DNA from: Halosolutus halophilus
GTDB taxonomy: Archaea > Halobacteriota > Halobacteria > Halobacteriales > Natrialbaceae
Direction: 5' to 3'
DNA: 64,000 bases
Assembly: GCF_022869805.1 (NCBI RefSeq)
Contig: NZ_CP094974.1
Location: 3,038,001-3,102,000, forward strand
Shown here: positions 44,464 through 52,808 of the stretch, piece after piece
Layout: every line of letters starts with the position of its first letter
Position numbering within the stretch: position 1 is the stretch's first letter
Program-made: the position numbers and the translations under genes
Notes under the pieces: model-generated
The model's database searches: none
Seen by the model: only the letters and a program-made list of their open reading frames with translations
What the model was told of the DNA's origin: nothing

Positions 44464-44754
44464 ATGAGCGATTTCGACCTCGACCTGCGGGCCGTCGAGG
44501 AACACATCGACGAGGAACTCGAGCTCGAGGGGCAACTCGTCCTCGGCGTCCTCGACGGGTCGACGCCAGCCGATGAGTGGCTCGAAGCGATCGCAAACGG
44601 GAACGTCCTCGTCCTCTGCGTCGAGGGCGACGTCAACGAACTGGCCTCCGGGTTCGCCCGCGACGTCAAGGAATCGGGCGGGAATCTCGTCCACTTCCGC
44701 GGATTCCTGATCGTGACGCCGCCGGGCGTGGACGTGAGTACCGATCGGCTCTAG
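44464..44754 (+). CDS. DUF5779 family protein
   Basis: This 96-residue haloarchaeal protein follows the DUF5779 pattern: MSDFDLDLRAVEEHIDEELE, QLVLGVLDGSTPADEWLEAI, NVLVLCVEGDVNELASGFAR, GNLVHFRGFLIVTPPGVDV. It looks like a compact alpha/beta domain without a signal or helix in the membrane. The role is unknown. Confidence 0.8.
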   Translation: MSDFDLDLRAVEEHIDEELELEGQLVLGVLDGSTPADEWLEAIANGNVLVLCVEGDVNELASGFARDVKESGGNLVHFRGFLIVTPPGVDVSTDRL

Positions 44755-44938
44755 AGCGTCACTCGAACCGATCGTGTCTCGGACGCGAACAGTGGCGAAA
44801 CGGTCCGTAGTAGCGAGAGGGGCCGAAGACGTGCGAGACGAAGACGCGCCGGGCGAAATCGCGTGGGACGAAGAGGCACGGGGCACCGGTATCGAACGAA
44901 CGCAACCCCTATTCCCCGTTCCGCTCTGTCTCTGCGTA

Positions 44939-45376
44939 ATGAGTCACCGAACGTTCGACGACGTGACCGTCGGCGACACCATCGATTGCGGAACGAACGC
45001 AGTCGCGCGCGAGGAGATCACGTCGTTCGCCGAGGAGTACGACCCGCTGGCGATCCACGTCGACGCTGACGCCGCCGCAAAATCACCGTTCGGCGGTCTG
45101 ATCGCAAGCGGGATCCACACCTTCGGACTCACCCAGCCCCTCGTCGTCGACCACTTCTACGGCGACTCGGACCTGATCGCCGCGGGCCACATCGAGGACC
45201 TGCGGTTCCCCGCCCCGGTCCGGCCGGGCGATACCATTCACGTCTCGCTCGAGGTCGAAGACAAGCGCGCGTCGGCGAACGACGACGGACGCGGCATCGT
45301 CACCACGCGGCGGACCGCGACGGTGGCTGACGAACTCGTCCTCTCGTTGCGGAATCACACCATCTGGCAGCGGTGA
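44939..45376 (+). CDS. MaoC-like hot-dog dehydratase
   Basis: Met 44939 (MSHRTFDDVTVGDTIDCGTN) gives 145 residues. The single hot-dog fold carries the MaoC catalytic segment EEYDPLAIHVDADAAAKSPF (Asp and His) and GGLIASGIHTFGLTQPLVVD. The family hydrates enoyl-CoA. Upstream in-frame codons back to 44774 are not typical and are excluded. It is monocistronic; the physiological acyl-CoA is unknown. Confidence 0.9.
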   Translation: MSHRTFDDVTVGDTIDCGTNAVAREEITSFAEEYDPLAIHVDADAAAKSPFGGLIASGIHTFGLTQPLVVDHFYGDSDLIAAGHIEDLRFPAPVRPGDTIHVSLEVEDKRASANDDGRGIVTTRRTATVADELVLSLRNHTIWQR

Positions 45377-45410
45377 TCGGCAGGACTCGCCAGCCGGCGT
45401 CACCTCCCTC

Positions 45411-46097
45411 TCAGTCGGACCGGAACGTCAGGAAGTGCCCGTCCGGATCGCGAACCACGATCATCTCGTCCAGTTCTCGATCGATCGATCGGACCCGATC
45501 GCGGACCGCGTCGAGTGCCGCGCCCGGGTCGTCGCTCTCGAACCCCAGATCGACGTGGACGCCGCCGCGCGCGTCGGCGATCCCGAGGTGTGGTTCCCAG
45601 AGTTCGAGCGCCATCGGTCCCTGCAGTCGGACGCGCTTGCGGTCGTCGCCCTCGTCGACCGTCTCGAACCCGAGATCCTCGTAGAACGATCGAGACTGAT
45701 CGAGGTCCTCGACCTCGAGGACGACCTCGAAGATCCCGTCGATACCCGGCCCCTCGACGTCCTGCTGGCCGAGTTCGACGCAGTTGCCGTCCGGATCGTA
45801 CAGGTACAGCGATCGGGCGGGGCCGAACCGGGCTTCCTCGAGGTCGTAGTCCTCGCCCAGGCGGTCCCACCAGTCGTCGTACTCGGCGTCGGGGATCGAG
45901 AACGCGAAGTGGGTGTGGAGCCCGCCACGCGGCACCTCCTCGGGGCGCCGGAGCACGAGGTCGGTCTCGCCGGTCTCGAGCGCGAGTTCCCTGGCGCGGT
46001 CCTCGCGGACGGCGAGTCCCAGCGTCTCCTCGTAGAAGGTGCGCGAACGATCGAGGTATTTGGCCTCGAGTGCCAGCCAGGAAAGCCCCGTTAGCAT
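45411..46097 (-). CDS. VOC (glyoxalase/dioxygenase) family protein, two modules
   Basis: The protein has 228 residues with two vicinal-oxygen-chelate modules: ~1-115 (WLALEAKYLDRSRTFYEETL, GLHTHFAFSIPDAEYDDWWD, YLYDPDGNCVELGQQ) and ~120-228 (IFEVVLEVEDLDQSRSFYED, GGVHVDLGFESDDPGAALDA, VVRDPDGHFLTFRS). His and Glu/Asp metal ligands occur in each half. Similar proteins include catechol 2,3-dioxygenase-like enzymes; the substrate is unclear. Confidence 0.88.
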   Translation of the reverse strand: MLTGLSWLALEAKYLDRSRTFYEETLGLAVREDRARELALETGETDLVLRRPEEVPRGGLHTHFAFSIPDAEYDDWWDRLGEDYDLEEARFGPARSLYLYDPDGNCVELGQQDVEGPGIDGIFEVVLEVEDLDQSRSFYEDLGFETVDEGDDRKRVRLQGPMALELWEPHLGIADARGGVHVDLGFESDDPGAALDAVRDRVRSIDRELDEMIVVRDPDGHFLTFRSD

Positions 46098-46243
46098 GAG
46101 TCCAGGTACTCGAGGGAGGAATAAAGAATCGTCGGCGGCGTTCCCGATCGAGCGCCGAGAGCGGCCGATTCGACGGTTGGACGAACATTCGACGGATGGA
46201 CGCGAAGCGATAGATACGGACGCGATCCACCTTCAACTGGTCC

Positions 46244-46513
46244 ATGAGAATCCCACTACCAACGAACAGACTCGTCGCGCTCACGCTCGCCGGCGCGGTG
46301 CTGACCGGCGCCGTCGCGCTCGTGCTGGCGGCACCCGGACTCGGAGTCGTCGACGATTCGCTGACCGACGGGACGGGTCCGACGTCGATCGCGGACGACG
46401 CGCCGACCCCGAACGAGGACTTCACGCCCGCAGTCGATACCCAGGGAGGTGAGGAACGCGAAGACGACGAGTACGAAGAACACGAGGAACACGAAGAACG
46501 GGAGGACGACTAG
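46244..46513 (+). CDS. Membrane-anchored acidic protein in apbE operon
   Basis: The protein is 89 residues with an N-terminal helix (RLVALTLAGAVLTGAVALVL) that acts as a signal or anchor, then an acidic exported part ending in a Glu/His repeat (DDEYEEHEEHEEREDD). apbE starts 2 bp later. No flavinylation motif is visible, so it is not an obvious ApbE target; the tail may bind metal. Confidence 0.7.
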   Translation: MRIPLPTNRLVALTLAGAVLTGAVALVLAAPGLGVVDDSLTDGTGPTSIADDAPTPNEDFTPAVDTQGGEEREDDEYEEHEEHEEREDD

Positions 46514-46515
46514 CC

Positions 46516-47385
46516 ATGAGTCTGGCCGACACCATTACTACCGCACGCACGCGGCTCGGCGACGCTCGCCGGAATTTTCGGTGCTGTGACACTGACTTCG
46601 CGGTCCGGACGACCGGCTACCGCGCCGACGTCGCGGCCGATCGCGCTCGAGGAACCGCGCTGTCGCTCGAGGCCGAACTCGACGCGTTCGATTCCGAGAG
46701 CGCGGTCGCGCGTCTCAACCGAACGGGACGCGTCGAGAACGAACACGTCGCCCGCCTGGTTCGGCGCGGCCTCGAGTACGTCGAGCGTACCCACGGCGTC
46801 TTCGACGTCCGCCATGGCGCAGTCGAACACGACCTGAAGGCGTACCTCCGCGGGGACCGGGAGACGCTTTCGACGACGTTCGACACCGGTTCAGTGCGCG
46901 TCGATGGCGACCGCGTCGTCACCGAGACGAAACTCGACCTGAACGGCCTCGCGAAAGGGTATATCGTCGACCGGGCAGCCGCCGCCGCGGCGGGCCCGGG
47001 CCGGAGCGGCTTCGTCAGCGGTGGCGGCGACGTGTCGCCGCCGACCGGCCCGATCGCCGTCGAGAGTCCGTACGGCGACGCGCGCCCGCTCAAAGTCCTC
47101 GAGACCGACTGGAGCGTCGCCACGTCCGGCGGCTACCGTCGCCGGCGCGACGGCGTCGACCACGTCTACGATCCGACGACGAACAGGGTCGGCTCCCGAC
47201 ACGAGACGGTCACCGTGGTCGCGAACCGTGACTGTATGGAGGCCGATGCGATCGCGACGACGCTCGCCGCAATGTCGCTATCGGACGCGCTCGAACTCGC
47301 CGAGGGATGGCCAGACCTCGAGGCGTTCGTGGTTCACCGCGGCGTCTTTCGGACGACGGAGGGGTTCGACGACCATGTCGTATAA
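46516..47385 (+). CDS. apbE: FAD:protein FMN transferase
   Basis: This 289-residue ApbE-family protein covalently attaches FMN to Thr/Ser of redox proteins. Motifs: ESAVARLNRTGRVENEHVAR, GVFDVRHGAVEHDLKAYLRG, ETKLDLNGLAKGYIVDRAAA (FAD/Mg site), GFVSGGGDVSP, TSGGYRRRRDGVDHVYDPTT, EADAIATTLAAMSLSDALEL. No lipobox precedes it. It overlaps the TSP3-repeat gene downstream and belongs to a four-gene redox operon. Confidence 0.92.
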   Translation: MSLADTITTARTRLGDARRNFRCCDTDFAVRTTGYRADVAADRARGTALSLEAELDAFDSESAVARLNRTGRVENEHVARLVRRGLEYVERTHGVFDVRHGAVEHDLKAYLRGDRETLSTTFDTGSVRVDGDRVVTETKLDLNGLAKGYIVDRAAAAAAGPGRSGFVSGGGDVSPPTGPIAVESPYGDARPLKVLETDWSVATSGGYRRRRDGVDHVYDPTTNRVGSRHETVTVVANRDCMEADAIATTLAAMSLSDALELAEGWPDLEAFVVHRGVFRTTEGFDDHVV

Positions 47386-47656
47386 GCAATCCGTCGCGAT
47401 CGTCGCGATCGCGTTCTTCGTCATCACGGTCCCGGTCACGTGGGGAATCGCAGACGTCCGCGAGTCGCAGGCGGTCGAACGAGAGAAAGCGGATCTCGTC
47501 GACACGACGGTGCCGACGAGACAGGCTCCGAACGATTACGACGGCGACGAAATCCGTGACGACGCGGATCGGTGCCCGACGCGTCCGGAGACGACGAACG
47601 GCTTCCAGGACGGCGACGGTTGCCCGGACGTCGTCGCGACGACGGGGGCCTCGTGA
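47375..47656 (+). CDS. Membrane-anchored calcium-repeat (TSP3-like) protein
   Basis: ATG 47375 gives 93 residues and overlaps the apbE end. An N-terminal helix (SVAIVAIAFFVITVPVTWGI) is followed by an exported Asp-rich repeat: DYDGDEIRDDADRCPTRPET and GFQDGDGCPD, the thrombospondin type 3 calcium pattern. It may serve as an extracellular link in the redox operon. Its stop overlaps the next ATG (TGATG). Confidence 0.78.
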   Translation: MSYKQSVAIVAIAFFVITVPVTWGIADVRESQAVEREKADLVDTTVPTRQAPNDYDGDEIRDDADRCPTRPETTNGFQDGDGCPDVVATTGAS

Positions 47657-48201
47657 TGGACGTCATCTGGTATCTCGATCGCGCGGCGGCGCTCGTCGCC
47701 TATCCCGCCCTGTATCTGGCCGTCCTGACCGGGATCCTCTATAGCGCGCGGTCGTTCGGACCCCTCCACAGAATCGCCCGACGGACCCACATCGAGATTT
47801 CGGTGTTCGCCATGCTCACGACACTGCTTCACGGCGTTCTCGGCGTCCTCGATACCTGGTTCATCGTCTCCGGTTCGACACCCCAGCCCGCGTACTCGAC
47901 GACCTACCTGCTCGCCGGCGTCGTGGTCGGCGTCGGGGCGCTCCAGTTGCTCGTCGTCGCGGTTCTGGGCTTTCTCGACGCGCGACGGTTCGACCGGCCC
48001 TGGGGGCCGCAGGTCGTCCACGCGTTCGCCTACGGCGGCTTCGGGTTCGCCACGATCCACGCCGCCGCCGTCGGGACCGACGTCGCGGGGCTGATCCGAC
48101 CGGTCTTCGGGCCGGCGATCGCGTTCCTCGTCTACGTCCTGCTGTTGCGCTTCCTGGCGGACAGCGAACTGCTGTCGACGGCGGCCACGGCGGATCGGTA
48201 A
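47656..48201 (+). CDS. Ferric-reductase-like transmembrane protein
   Basis: ATG 47656 gives 181 residues with five or six helices (AAALVAYPALYLAVLTGILY, TTYLLAGVVVGVGALQLLVV). His residues at RRTHIEISVFAMLTTLLHGV and VVHAFAYGGFGFATIHAAAV are arranged as in heme-binding YedZ/MsrQ and ferric reductase cores. It is coupled to the TSP3 gene. With ApbE it suggests a membrane electron-transfer chain; no NAD(P)H-binding domain is present. Confidence 0.82.
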   Translation: MDVIWYLDRAAALVAYPALYLAVLTGILYSARSFGPLHRIARRTHIEISVFAMLTTLLHGVLGVLDTWFIVSGSTPQPAYSTTYLLAGVVVGVGALQLLVVAVLGFLDARRFDRPWGPQVVHAFAYGGFGFATIHAAAVGTDVAGLIRPVFGPAIAFLVYVLLLRFLADSELLSTAATADR

Positions 48202-48202
48202 C

Positions 48203-48742
48203 TCAGTAGCTATCCCACAGGTCGAACAGTCGGTCGACGACCCGATCGGTGAACGACTTCCGGTGGACGGTGTACAGGTACTGCACGCGTTCCGGGTCGT
48301 ACAACTCGTATGCGACGGTGCGCCCCCGTCGCTCCTTCGTCACGAGGTCTGCGTCCTCGAGTTTCGAGAGGTGCCACGACACCGTCGAGGGCGACCTGTC
48401 GAGTCGCTCGCTCAGTTCGGCGGTCGACAGCGCTCCCTCGACGGCGAGGTGGGCGACGATCCGGCGGGCGTACTCCCGACGCAGCGCGTTCATCACGGCC
48501 TGATCGGCCTCGTCGAACGTCTCCGCCGGATAATACCGGGTGTACTTCCCGTCGTCCGACTCCTCGAGAAGGGCCCGGTTTTCCAGCCATCGGAGGTGAT
48601 ACTGAAGCGTCCCCTGGGCGTACTCGAGGTCGTCGAGGAGGGCACGAAAGTGAATACCCGGGTTCGCGCGGACGTGCTGGTAGATCGTCCGCCGAGATCG
48701 TAGTTCCAGCGCCGACTCCTCGTCCGAATCGGAGTCCGTCAT
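48203..48742 (-). CDS. Double winged-helix transcriptional regulator
   Basis: Met 48742 (MTDSDSDEESALELRSRRTI) gives 179 residues. Two wHTH modules are visible: ~16-72 (QHVRANPGIHFRALLDDLEY, AQGTLQYHLRWLENRALLEE) and ~84-150 (RIVAHLAVEGALSTAELSER, SPSTVSWHLSKLEDADLVTK). This is the haloarchaeal ArsR/MarR-like pattern. It starts 2 bp after the small membrane protein gene upstream, forming a two-gene operon common in haloarchaea. The longer open frame to 49564 is rejected. Confidence 0.88.
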   Translation of the reverse strand: MTDSDSDEESALELRSRRTIYQHVRANPGIHFRALLDDLEYAQGTLQYHLRWLENRALLEESDDGKYTRYYPAETFDEADQAVMNALRREYARRIVAHLAVEGALSTAELSERLDRSPSTVSWHLSKLEDADLVTKERRGRTVAYELYDPERVQYLYTVHRKSFTDRVVDRLFDLWDSY

Positions 48743-48744
48743 GG

Positions 48745-49074
48745 TCAGTTCCGGGCCAGCGCGACGAAGAATGCGAGCAGTCCCGCGAGGATGAGCAGGG
48801 CCGCACCGTGTTCCAGCAACTCGACGGTCCGAAACGTGAAGTACGGAAGCAGATAGTACTCGAGAAAGACGATCAGTCCGTAGAGCGCGAACATGAGGTA
48901 GCCGACGGTGACGACGAACATTCGCCGGTCGCGTTCCCGTCGCCACGCCAGAAAACTGAGCGCGGCTAGCGTCGACCCGAGAAGGAAAATACCGAGACTG
49001 ACGTACTGCTCGAGTTGCTGGGCGAGCGTCAGTGCAACGGCCATCGCGGCGACCCCCGAAACTGGTGTTGCCAT
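48745..49074 (-). CDS. DUF7521-like membrane protein
   Basis: This 109-residue protein has three helices (YVSLGIFLLGSTLAALSFLA, MFVVTVGYLMFALYGLIVFL, LLEHGAALLILAGLLAFFVA). It precedes the double wHTH gene by 2 bp. Such a membrane-protein/wHTH pair is frequent in haloarchaea and may sense a membrane signal. The DUF name is from memory and not certain. Confidence 0.75.
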   Translation of the reverse strand: MATPVSGVAAMAVALTLAQQLEQYVSLGIFLLGSTLAALSFLAWRRERDRRMFVVTVGYLMFALYGLIVFLEYYLLPYFTFRTVELLEHGAALLILAGLLAFFVALARN

Positions 49075-49294
49075 TCGGTATGGATCGATCGACGGTTCGA
49101 TCGGGAAAAAGGATTGTCGTCCGATCGTCGAATCGCGCTGCTGGCCCGTCGCTCGCGTCCGTTCTCGAGGGGGCAGTCGTCGCCACGGTTCGATTACCGC
49201 GACGACGGCATCGGACCGATCGATTCCGGCCGATCGTCCGACGCCCGAATCCGTCCAGCAGGATTTTATGAGAACGGCATCCGTACTCCCCGAT

Positions 49295-49978
49295 ATGGCA
49301 TTTCGCGTCGACGAGCGCGCGACGGATTTCAGGGAGATCGACCGATTCGACGGCGGCGTGGGCTGGATCGCCCATCCGGACGAGCAGATGCAACGGGCGA
49401 GTCACGCCCTCGAGATCGACGGCGAGGTCTGGGTCCTCGATCCCGTCGACGCCGAGGGCCTCGACGACCTCTTCGCCGAGTTCGGCGACGTAGCCGGCGT
49501 CGTCGTCATGCTCGATCGGCACAAGCGCGACGCCGCCGCGATCGCCGATCGATACGGCGTCCACGTCTATCTACCCGACTTCTTCGAGGGCGTCGCCGAG
49601 GACCTCGACGCGCCGATCGTTCGCTTCGAGGACGAACTCGCGGACACCGGCCTCGAGGCACGAACGGTCGTCGACAACCGGTTCTGGCAGGAGGTGTCGC
49701 TCTACAACCCGGACGACGGGACGCTCGTCGTCCCCGAGTCCGTCGGGACGGTCGACTACTTCCTCGCGGGTGGCGAACGACTGGGCGTCCACCCGATGCG
49801 ACGGGTCGTCCCCCCGCGAGACGTGCTGGGGGACCTCGATCCCGAACGGGTGCTCGTCGCTCACGGGGCCGGCGTGATGGACGACGCGGCGGCCGCTCTC
49901 GAGGACGCCCTCGGCGGCTCCCGGAAACGGACGCCGCGGCTCTACGCCGAGGTCGGGTGGAACATGCTGCCGTTCTAG
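49295..49978 (+). CDS. Conserved haloarchaeal hypothetical, possibly MBL-like
   Basis: ATG 49295 (MAFRVDERATDFREIDRFDG) gives 227 residues; ATG 49268 is possible. Seen: WIAHPDEQMQRASHALEIDG, LDPVDAEGLDDLFAEFGDVA, VVVMLDRHKRDAAAIADRYG, VSLYNPDDGTLVVPESVGTV, PERVLVAHGAGVMDDAAAAL. The alternating alpha/beta pattern and LDRHKRDA resemble metallo-beta-lactamase-like folds without the HxHxDH motif, so hydrolase activity is doubtful. It is monocistronic. Confidence 0.75.
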   Translation: MAFRVDERATDFREIDRFDGGVGWIAHPDEQMQRASHALEIDGEVWVLDPVDAEGLDDLFAEFGDVAGVVVMLDRHKRDAAAIADRYGVHVYLPDFFEGVAEDLDAPIVRFEDELADTGLEARTVVDNRFWQEVSLYNPDDGTLVVPESVGTVDYFLAGGERLGVHPMRRVVPPRDVLGDLDPERVLVAHGAGVMDDAAAALEDALGGSRKRTPRLYAEVGWNMLPF

Positions 49979-49984
49979 CGGTCG

Positions 49985-50033
49985 CTCGCAGTATCCCGAT
50001 GGTACTCGCAGTATCCCGATGGTACTCGCAGTA
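49985..50033 (+). repeat. Tandem 20-bp repeat downstream of 49295-49978
   Basis: CTCGCAGTATCCCGATGGTA occurs exactly at 49985-50004 and 50005-50024, a third partial copy (CTCGCAGTA) at 50025-50033 and a diverged one at 50050. It lies in the spacer after a stop codon. Confidence 0.75.
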
Positions 50034-50155
50034 GCCGCAACGAGTGCGCGCTCGCAGTATCCAACAGGTACACCCCCGCCGATCGGCAGGCGCGGTGACT
50101 GCCGAAGGGCAGGCGCGGGGAATACACCTAACTGCGCGCCGCCCGTGTACCCCGT

Positions 50156-50605
50156 GTGGTCTACGTCACGCGTGCCCTCGTCGACGTGCTACTCGATCTG
50201 GCCAGCGGCGCCGATCCCGATCGGGTGACGACCGGCGTCTCCGTGACGCCCGCCGGCAAACTCGAGGGCGACGATGCCGCCGCGATCCCGGCCGAGACGC
50301 CGGTGTTCACCGACTTCTACCTTCCCGATCCCGGCAACGCCGTCAACGCCGTCTTCGGCGTCGACCTCACGACGCCCGCGCGCCAGACCCAGGGGCAGTT
50401 CGTCTCTCACCCCCTCAGGGAACTCGAGGTGACGAAACGGGACGATCTCGCGGAAGTGATCTTCGTCGCCGTCCCGCCGTGGCAGATCGACGAGCGATCG
50501 TTCGCCGCGTTCGATCGATCCGGCGATCGCCAGCCCCTCGAGATCATCGAGGCCACCGCGCCGGACCGATCGCTGTCGGACGTCGGGTGGAAAGCAGGGA
50601 AGTGA
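50156..50605 (+). CDS. Conserved hypothetical protein (149 aa)
   Basis: GTG 50156 gives MVYVTRALVDVLLDLASGAD. It is soluble with no signal. Further segments: VTTGVSVTPAGKLEGDDAAA, TPVFTDFYLPDPGNAVNAVF, VDLTTPARQTQGQFVSHPLR, VIFVAVPPWQIDERSFAAFD. It looks like a compact mixed domain; no family is recognised. The start is uncertain since there is no nearby ATG. Confidence 0.7.
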   Translation: MVYVTRALVDVLLDLASGADPDRVTTGVSVTPAGKLEGDDAAAIPAETPVFTDFYLPDPGNAVNAVFGVDLTTPARQTQGQFVSHPLRELEVTKRDDLAEVIFVAVPPWQIDERSFAAFDRSGDRQPLEIIEATAPDRSLSDVGWKAGK

Positions 50606-50747
50606 CTTCCCCTCCTCGCTTCAGACGGTTACTCCGCGAGGCAGGAGGCTCGACTTCGAATTGTGATGACGCCGACTGGACCGGTCGACACCACCGAATC
50701 GGAAAAATCGAGCAGTCGGGCGTCCGGGCGATCGGCGACCGGTAGCC

Positions 50748-50873
50748 TCAGTCACCGGTCGGCATCGGCCCGTCTCCGCTTCCGATGATGTGATCGATGA
50801 TGCTTCGGTTCGAGTCGTCGCGATCGTCCTCCGAGTCGTCCGTGGGGGTCGGGAAGTCCGGCACGTGGGGCAT
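50748..50873 (-). CDS. Very small acidic protein (41 aa)
   Basis: ATG 50873 to TGA 50748 encodes MPHVPDFPTPTDDSEDDRDD followed by SNRSIIDHIIGSGDGPMPTG. The acidic start and amphipathic SIIDHII segment look coherent, but length alone cannot prove coding. It is placed between two unrelated genes and has no partner. Confidence 0.4.
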   Translation of the reverse strand: MPHVPDFPTPTDDSEDDRDDSNRSIIDHIIGSGDGPMPTGD

Positions 50874-51009
50874 GGATCTCGACCTCCGTTCGGTGCTAGA
50901 TCGCTCGACGCCCAAAAACGTCCGGCCGGCGGCAGGCGAGTGGCGACCGACTCGCGCGTGACAGCGGACCGCGGGCAGCGATCGGCGGACGACGGACGGC
51001 GGTCAGTGG

Positions 51010-51219
51010 TCAGTCGAGATAGCCGAGTCCCTGAAGCTGTTCGGCGATCTCCTCGAACTCGGCTTCCGTCAACTGCCCCTCCTTCTGGTGCTGGATGACG
51101 ATACTGCGCAGGAGAAAGCGAACGAGGTCGCTCGTGCTCTGAAAACTCGTCCCCTCGATCGTCTCGTCGACCCGATCGGCGAGTTCCTTCGGGATCGACA
51201 CCGTCGTGTATTCGGTCAT
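51010..51219 (-). CDS. Ribbon-helix-helix DNA-binding protein
   Basis: Met 51219 (MTEYTTVSIPKELADRVDET) gives 69 residues. The beta strand TTVSIPKEL and helices ADRVDETIEGTSFQSTSDLV and RFLLRSIVIQH match the CopG/MetJ ribbon-helix-helix pattern of haloarchaea. It binds DNA as a dimer and is probably a regulator; the regulon is unknown. It is divergent from the DUF5789 gene, sharing ~120 bp. Confidence 0.85.
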   Translation of the reverse strand: MTEYTTVSIPKELADRVDETIEGTSFQSTSDLVRFLLRSIVIQHQKEGQLTEAEFEEIAEQLQGLGYLD

Positions 51220-51340
51220 ACTCGATACTCCATCGCGGACGTCAAAGGCGTGTCGCCGCGGCCCGACGGTGGGCCTCACGCGAACCGGGACGCGAATCGT
51301 CTCCGTAGCGGTTTTTATACCTCCCTGACTAGCGATACGT

Positions 51341-51670
51341 ATGGGAGTCCGGCCACCATCGAGTGGAGACGACGACGAACCCGAGAGCATCGAGTTCGGT
51401 ATCGCCGCCGTCGACGTTCGTCTGAAAGACGCTGATCTCGCGTTTCCGGCGACGAAAGACGACGTCGCTGCGGAACTCGGTCACGAGCGCATCCCCTACG
51501 ACGTCCACGGCAACGACGTCCCCCTGGGCGAAATGCTCGCGGAAGTCGACGTCGAGGAGTTCCGCTCCCGACAGGAACTGCTGAACGCCCTGCACGATCC
51601 CTTCGAGGAGTACCGGCGACGACACTCCGGCGGCGTCGTCCAGCAGGTCCGATCGCTTCTGCCCTTTTGA
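51341..51670 (+). CDS. DUF5789 family protein
   Basis: This 109-residue haloarchaeal protein carries the DUF5789 pattern: IAAVDVRLKDADLAFPATKD, DVAAELGHERIPYDVHGNDV, PLGEMLAEVDVEEFRSRQEL, LNALHDPFEEYRRRHSGGVV. It is soluble and acidic, of unknown role. TATA-like TTTTTATACC (51311-51320) sits ~25 bp upstream. Confidence 0.82.
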   Translation: MGVRPPSSGDDDEPESIEFGIAAVDVRLKDADLAFPATKDDVAAELGHERIPYDVHGNDVPLGEMLAEVDVEEFRSRQELLNALHDPFEEYRRRHSGGVVQQVRSLLPF

Positions 51671-51707
51671 CCGGTTCTCGTCTCGGTTCGCGGGACTCGG
51701 GTACGGG

Positions 51708-52730
51708 CTAGTCGTCGTCCCTGTCCCTGTCTCTGTCCCGGGAATCGCGCGCGATCTGTTCGAGTCGGCGGCGCTGTTCGCGGTGTAACGTGACGAGCAT
51801 GTCCGAGAGGACGCCGAACATGATCAACTGGACCCCGAGCAGGATCGCGGCCGCGGAGACGAGCGCCATGATCTCGTGGCCCTGCTGGTACTGGATCCAC
51901 TGCCAGAGGACGTACCCCGCGATCACGCCGCCCGAGAGGATGCCGGCGGTGCCGAGGCTCCCGAAGTAAAACAGCGGGTTGTTCGTCTTGGCGAGCGTGT
52001 ACAGCGCCAGGATGATCGTCCCGCCGTCCGTGATCGGGTGGAGGTTCGTCTCGGACTCGTCGGGACGGGCGCTGTAACTGATCGGCACGACGGTCGTGTC
52101 GATCCCGTGTTTCACGCACTCGACGGCGAGTTCCGTCTCGATCGTGAACCCGTCCGAGTCGAGTGAGAGGCGTTCGAACGAGTCGACGGTAAACGCCCGG
52201 TAGCCCGAGAGGATGTCCTCGTAGCTGGCTCCGTGGATGAATCGGAACGCCCTGTTGATCAGCCGGTTCCCGAACCCGTTCAACGCGCGCATCGCGTCGT
52301 CGTCCATGTCGGCGAACCGGTTGCCGATCACGTGATCGTAGCCTCGCGAGAGCGGTTCGACCATCCGGTCGGCGTCGGCGGGGTCGTATGTCCCGTCCCC
52401 GTCGACCATCAACACGTAGGGGACGGTGACGTACTCGAGGGCCTCCCGGACGGCCTGTCCCTTCCCGTCGCCCGACTGGACGACGACGTCGGCACCGCGA
52501 TCGCGTGCGATCGCCTGCGTCTCGTCGTCCGAACCGCCGTCGACGACCACCACGTTCGTGTAGCCCTGCTCGCGGAAGCCGTCGATCACGTCACCGATCG
52601 TCGCCGCCTCGTCGAGCGTCGGAATCAGGACACAGACCTCGTCGGTCGAGATCTCGCGTGTCTCGTCGGTCATCGCGAGGACCTCCTGCGTTCGGTCGAC
52701 CGGGTCCACGCGTGCCCCGTCATGCTCCAT
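51708..52730 (-). CDS. aglJ: Dolichyl-phosphate hexosyltransferase, AglJ type
   Basis: The frame starts at ATG 52730; Met 52673 (MTDETREISTDEVCVLIPTL) is an alternative. The protein has 321-340 residues. GT2 domain: VCVLIPTLDEAATIGDVIDG, VVVVDGGSDDETQAIARDRG, LMVDGDGTYDPADADRMVEP (DxD-like), GNRFADMDDDAMRALNGFGN and YRAFTVDSFERL. The C-terminal half has two helices (LSGGVIAGYVLWQWIQYQQG; IMALVSAAAILLGVQLIMFG). By homology to Haloferax AglJ it loads the first sugar onto dolichol phosphate for S-layer N-glycosylation. aglM and aglF lie next to it. Confidence 0.88.
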   Translation of the reverse strand: MEHDGARVDPVDRTQEVLAMTDETREISTDEVCVLIPTLDEAATIGDVIDGFREQGYTNVVVVDGGSDDETQAIARDRGADVVVQSGDGKGQAVREALEYVTVPYVLMVDGDGTYDPADADRMVEPLSRGYDHVIGNRFADMDDDAMRALNGFGNRLINRAFRFIHGASYEDILSGYRAFTVDSFERLSLDSDGFTIETELAVECVKHGIDTTVVPISYSARPDESETNLHPITDGGTIILALYTLAKTNNPLFYFGSLGTAGILSGGVIAGYVLWQWIQYQQGHEIMALVSAAAILLGVQLIMFGVLSDMLVTLHREQRRRLEQIARDSRDRDRDRDDD

Positions 52731-52808
52731 TGGGTGCCATTCTCGCGGCGGAGCGCAAAAGGATACTGATAGACGAATCGATCGTTTATAACGGAGCCGG
52801 CATCGCGA

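Noticed and set aside
48743-49564. 5' extension of the double wHTH gene
   Set aside because: It overlaps a convincing membrane-protein gene on the same strand and is not protein-like.
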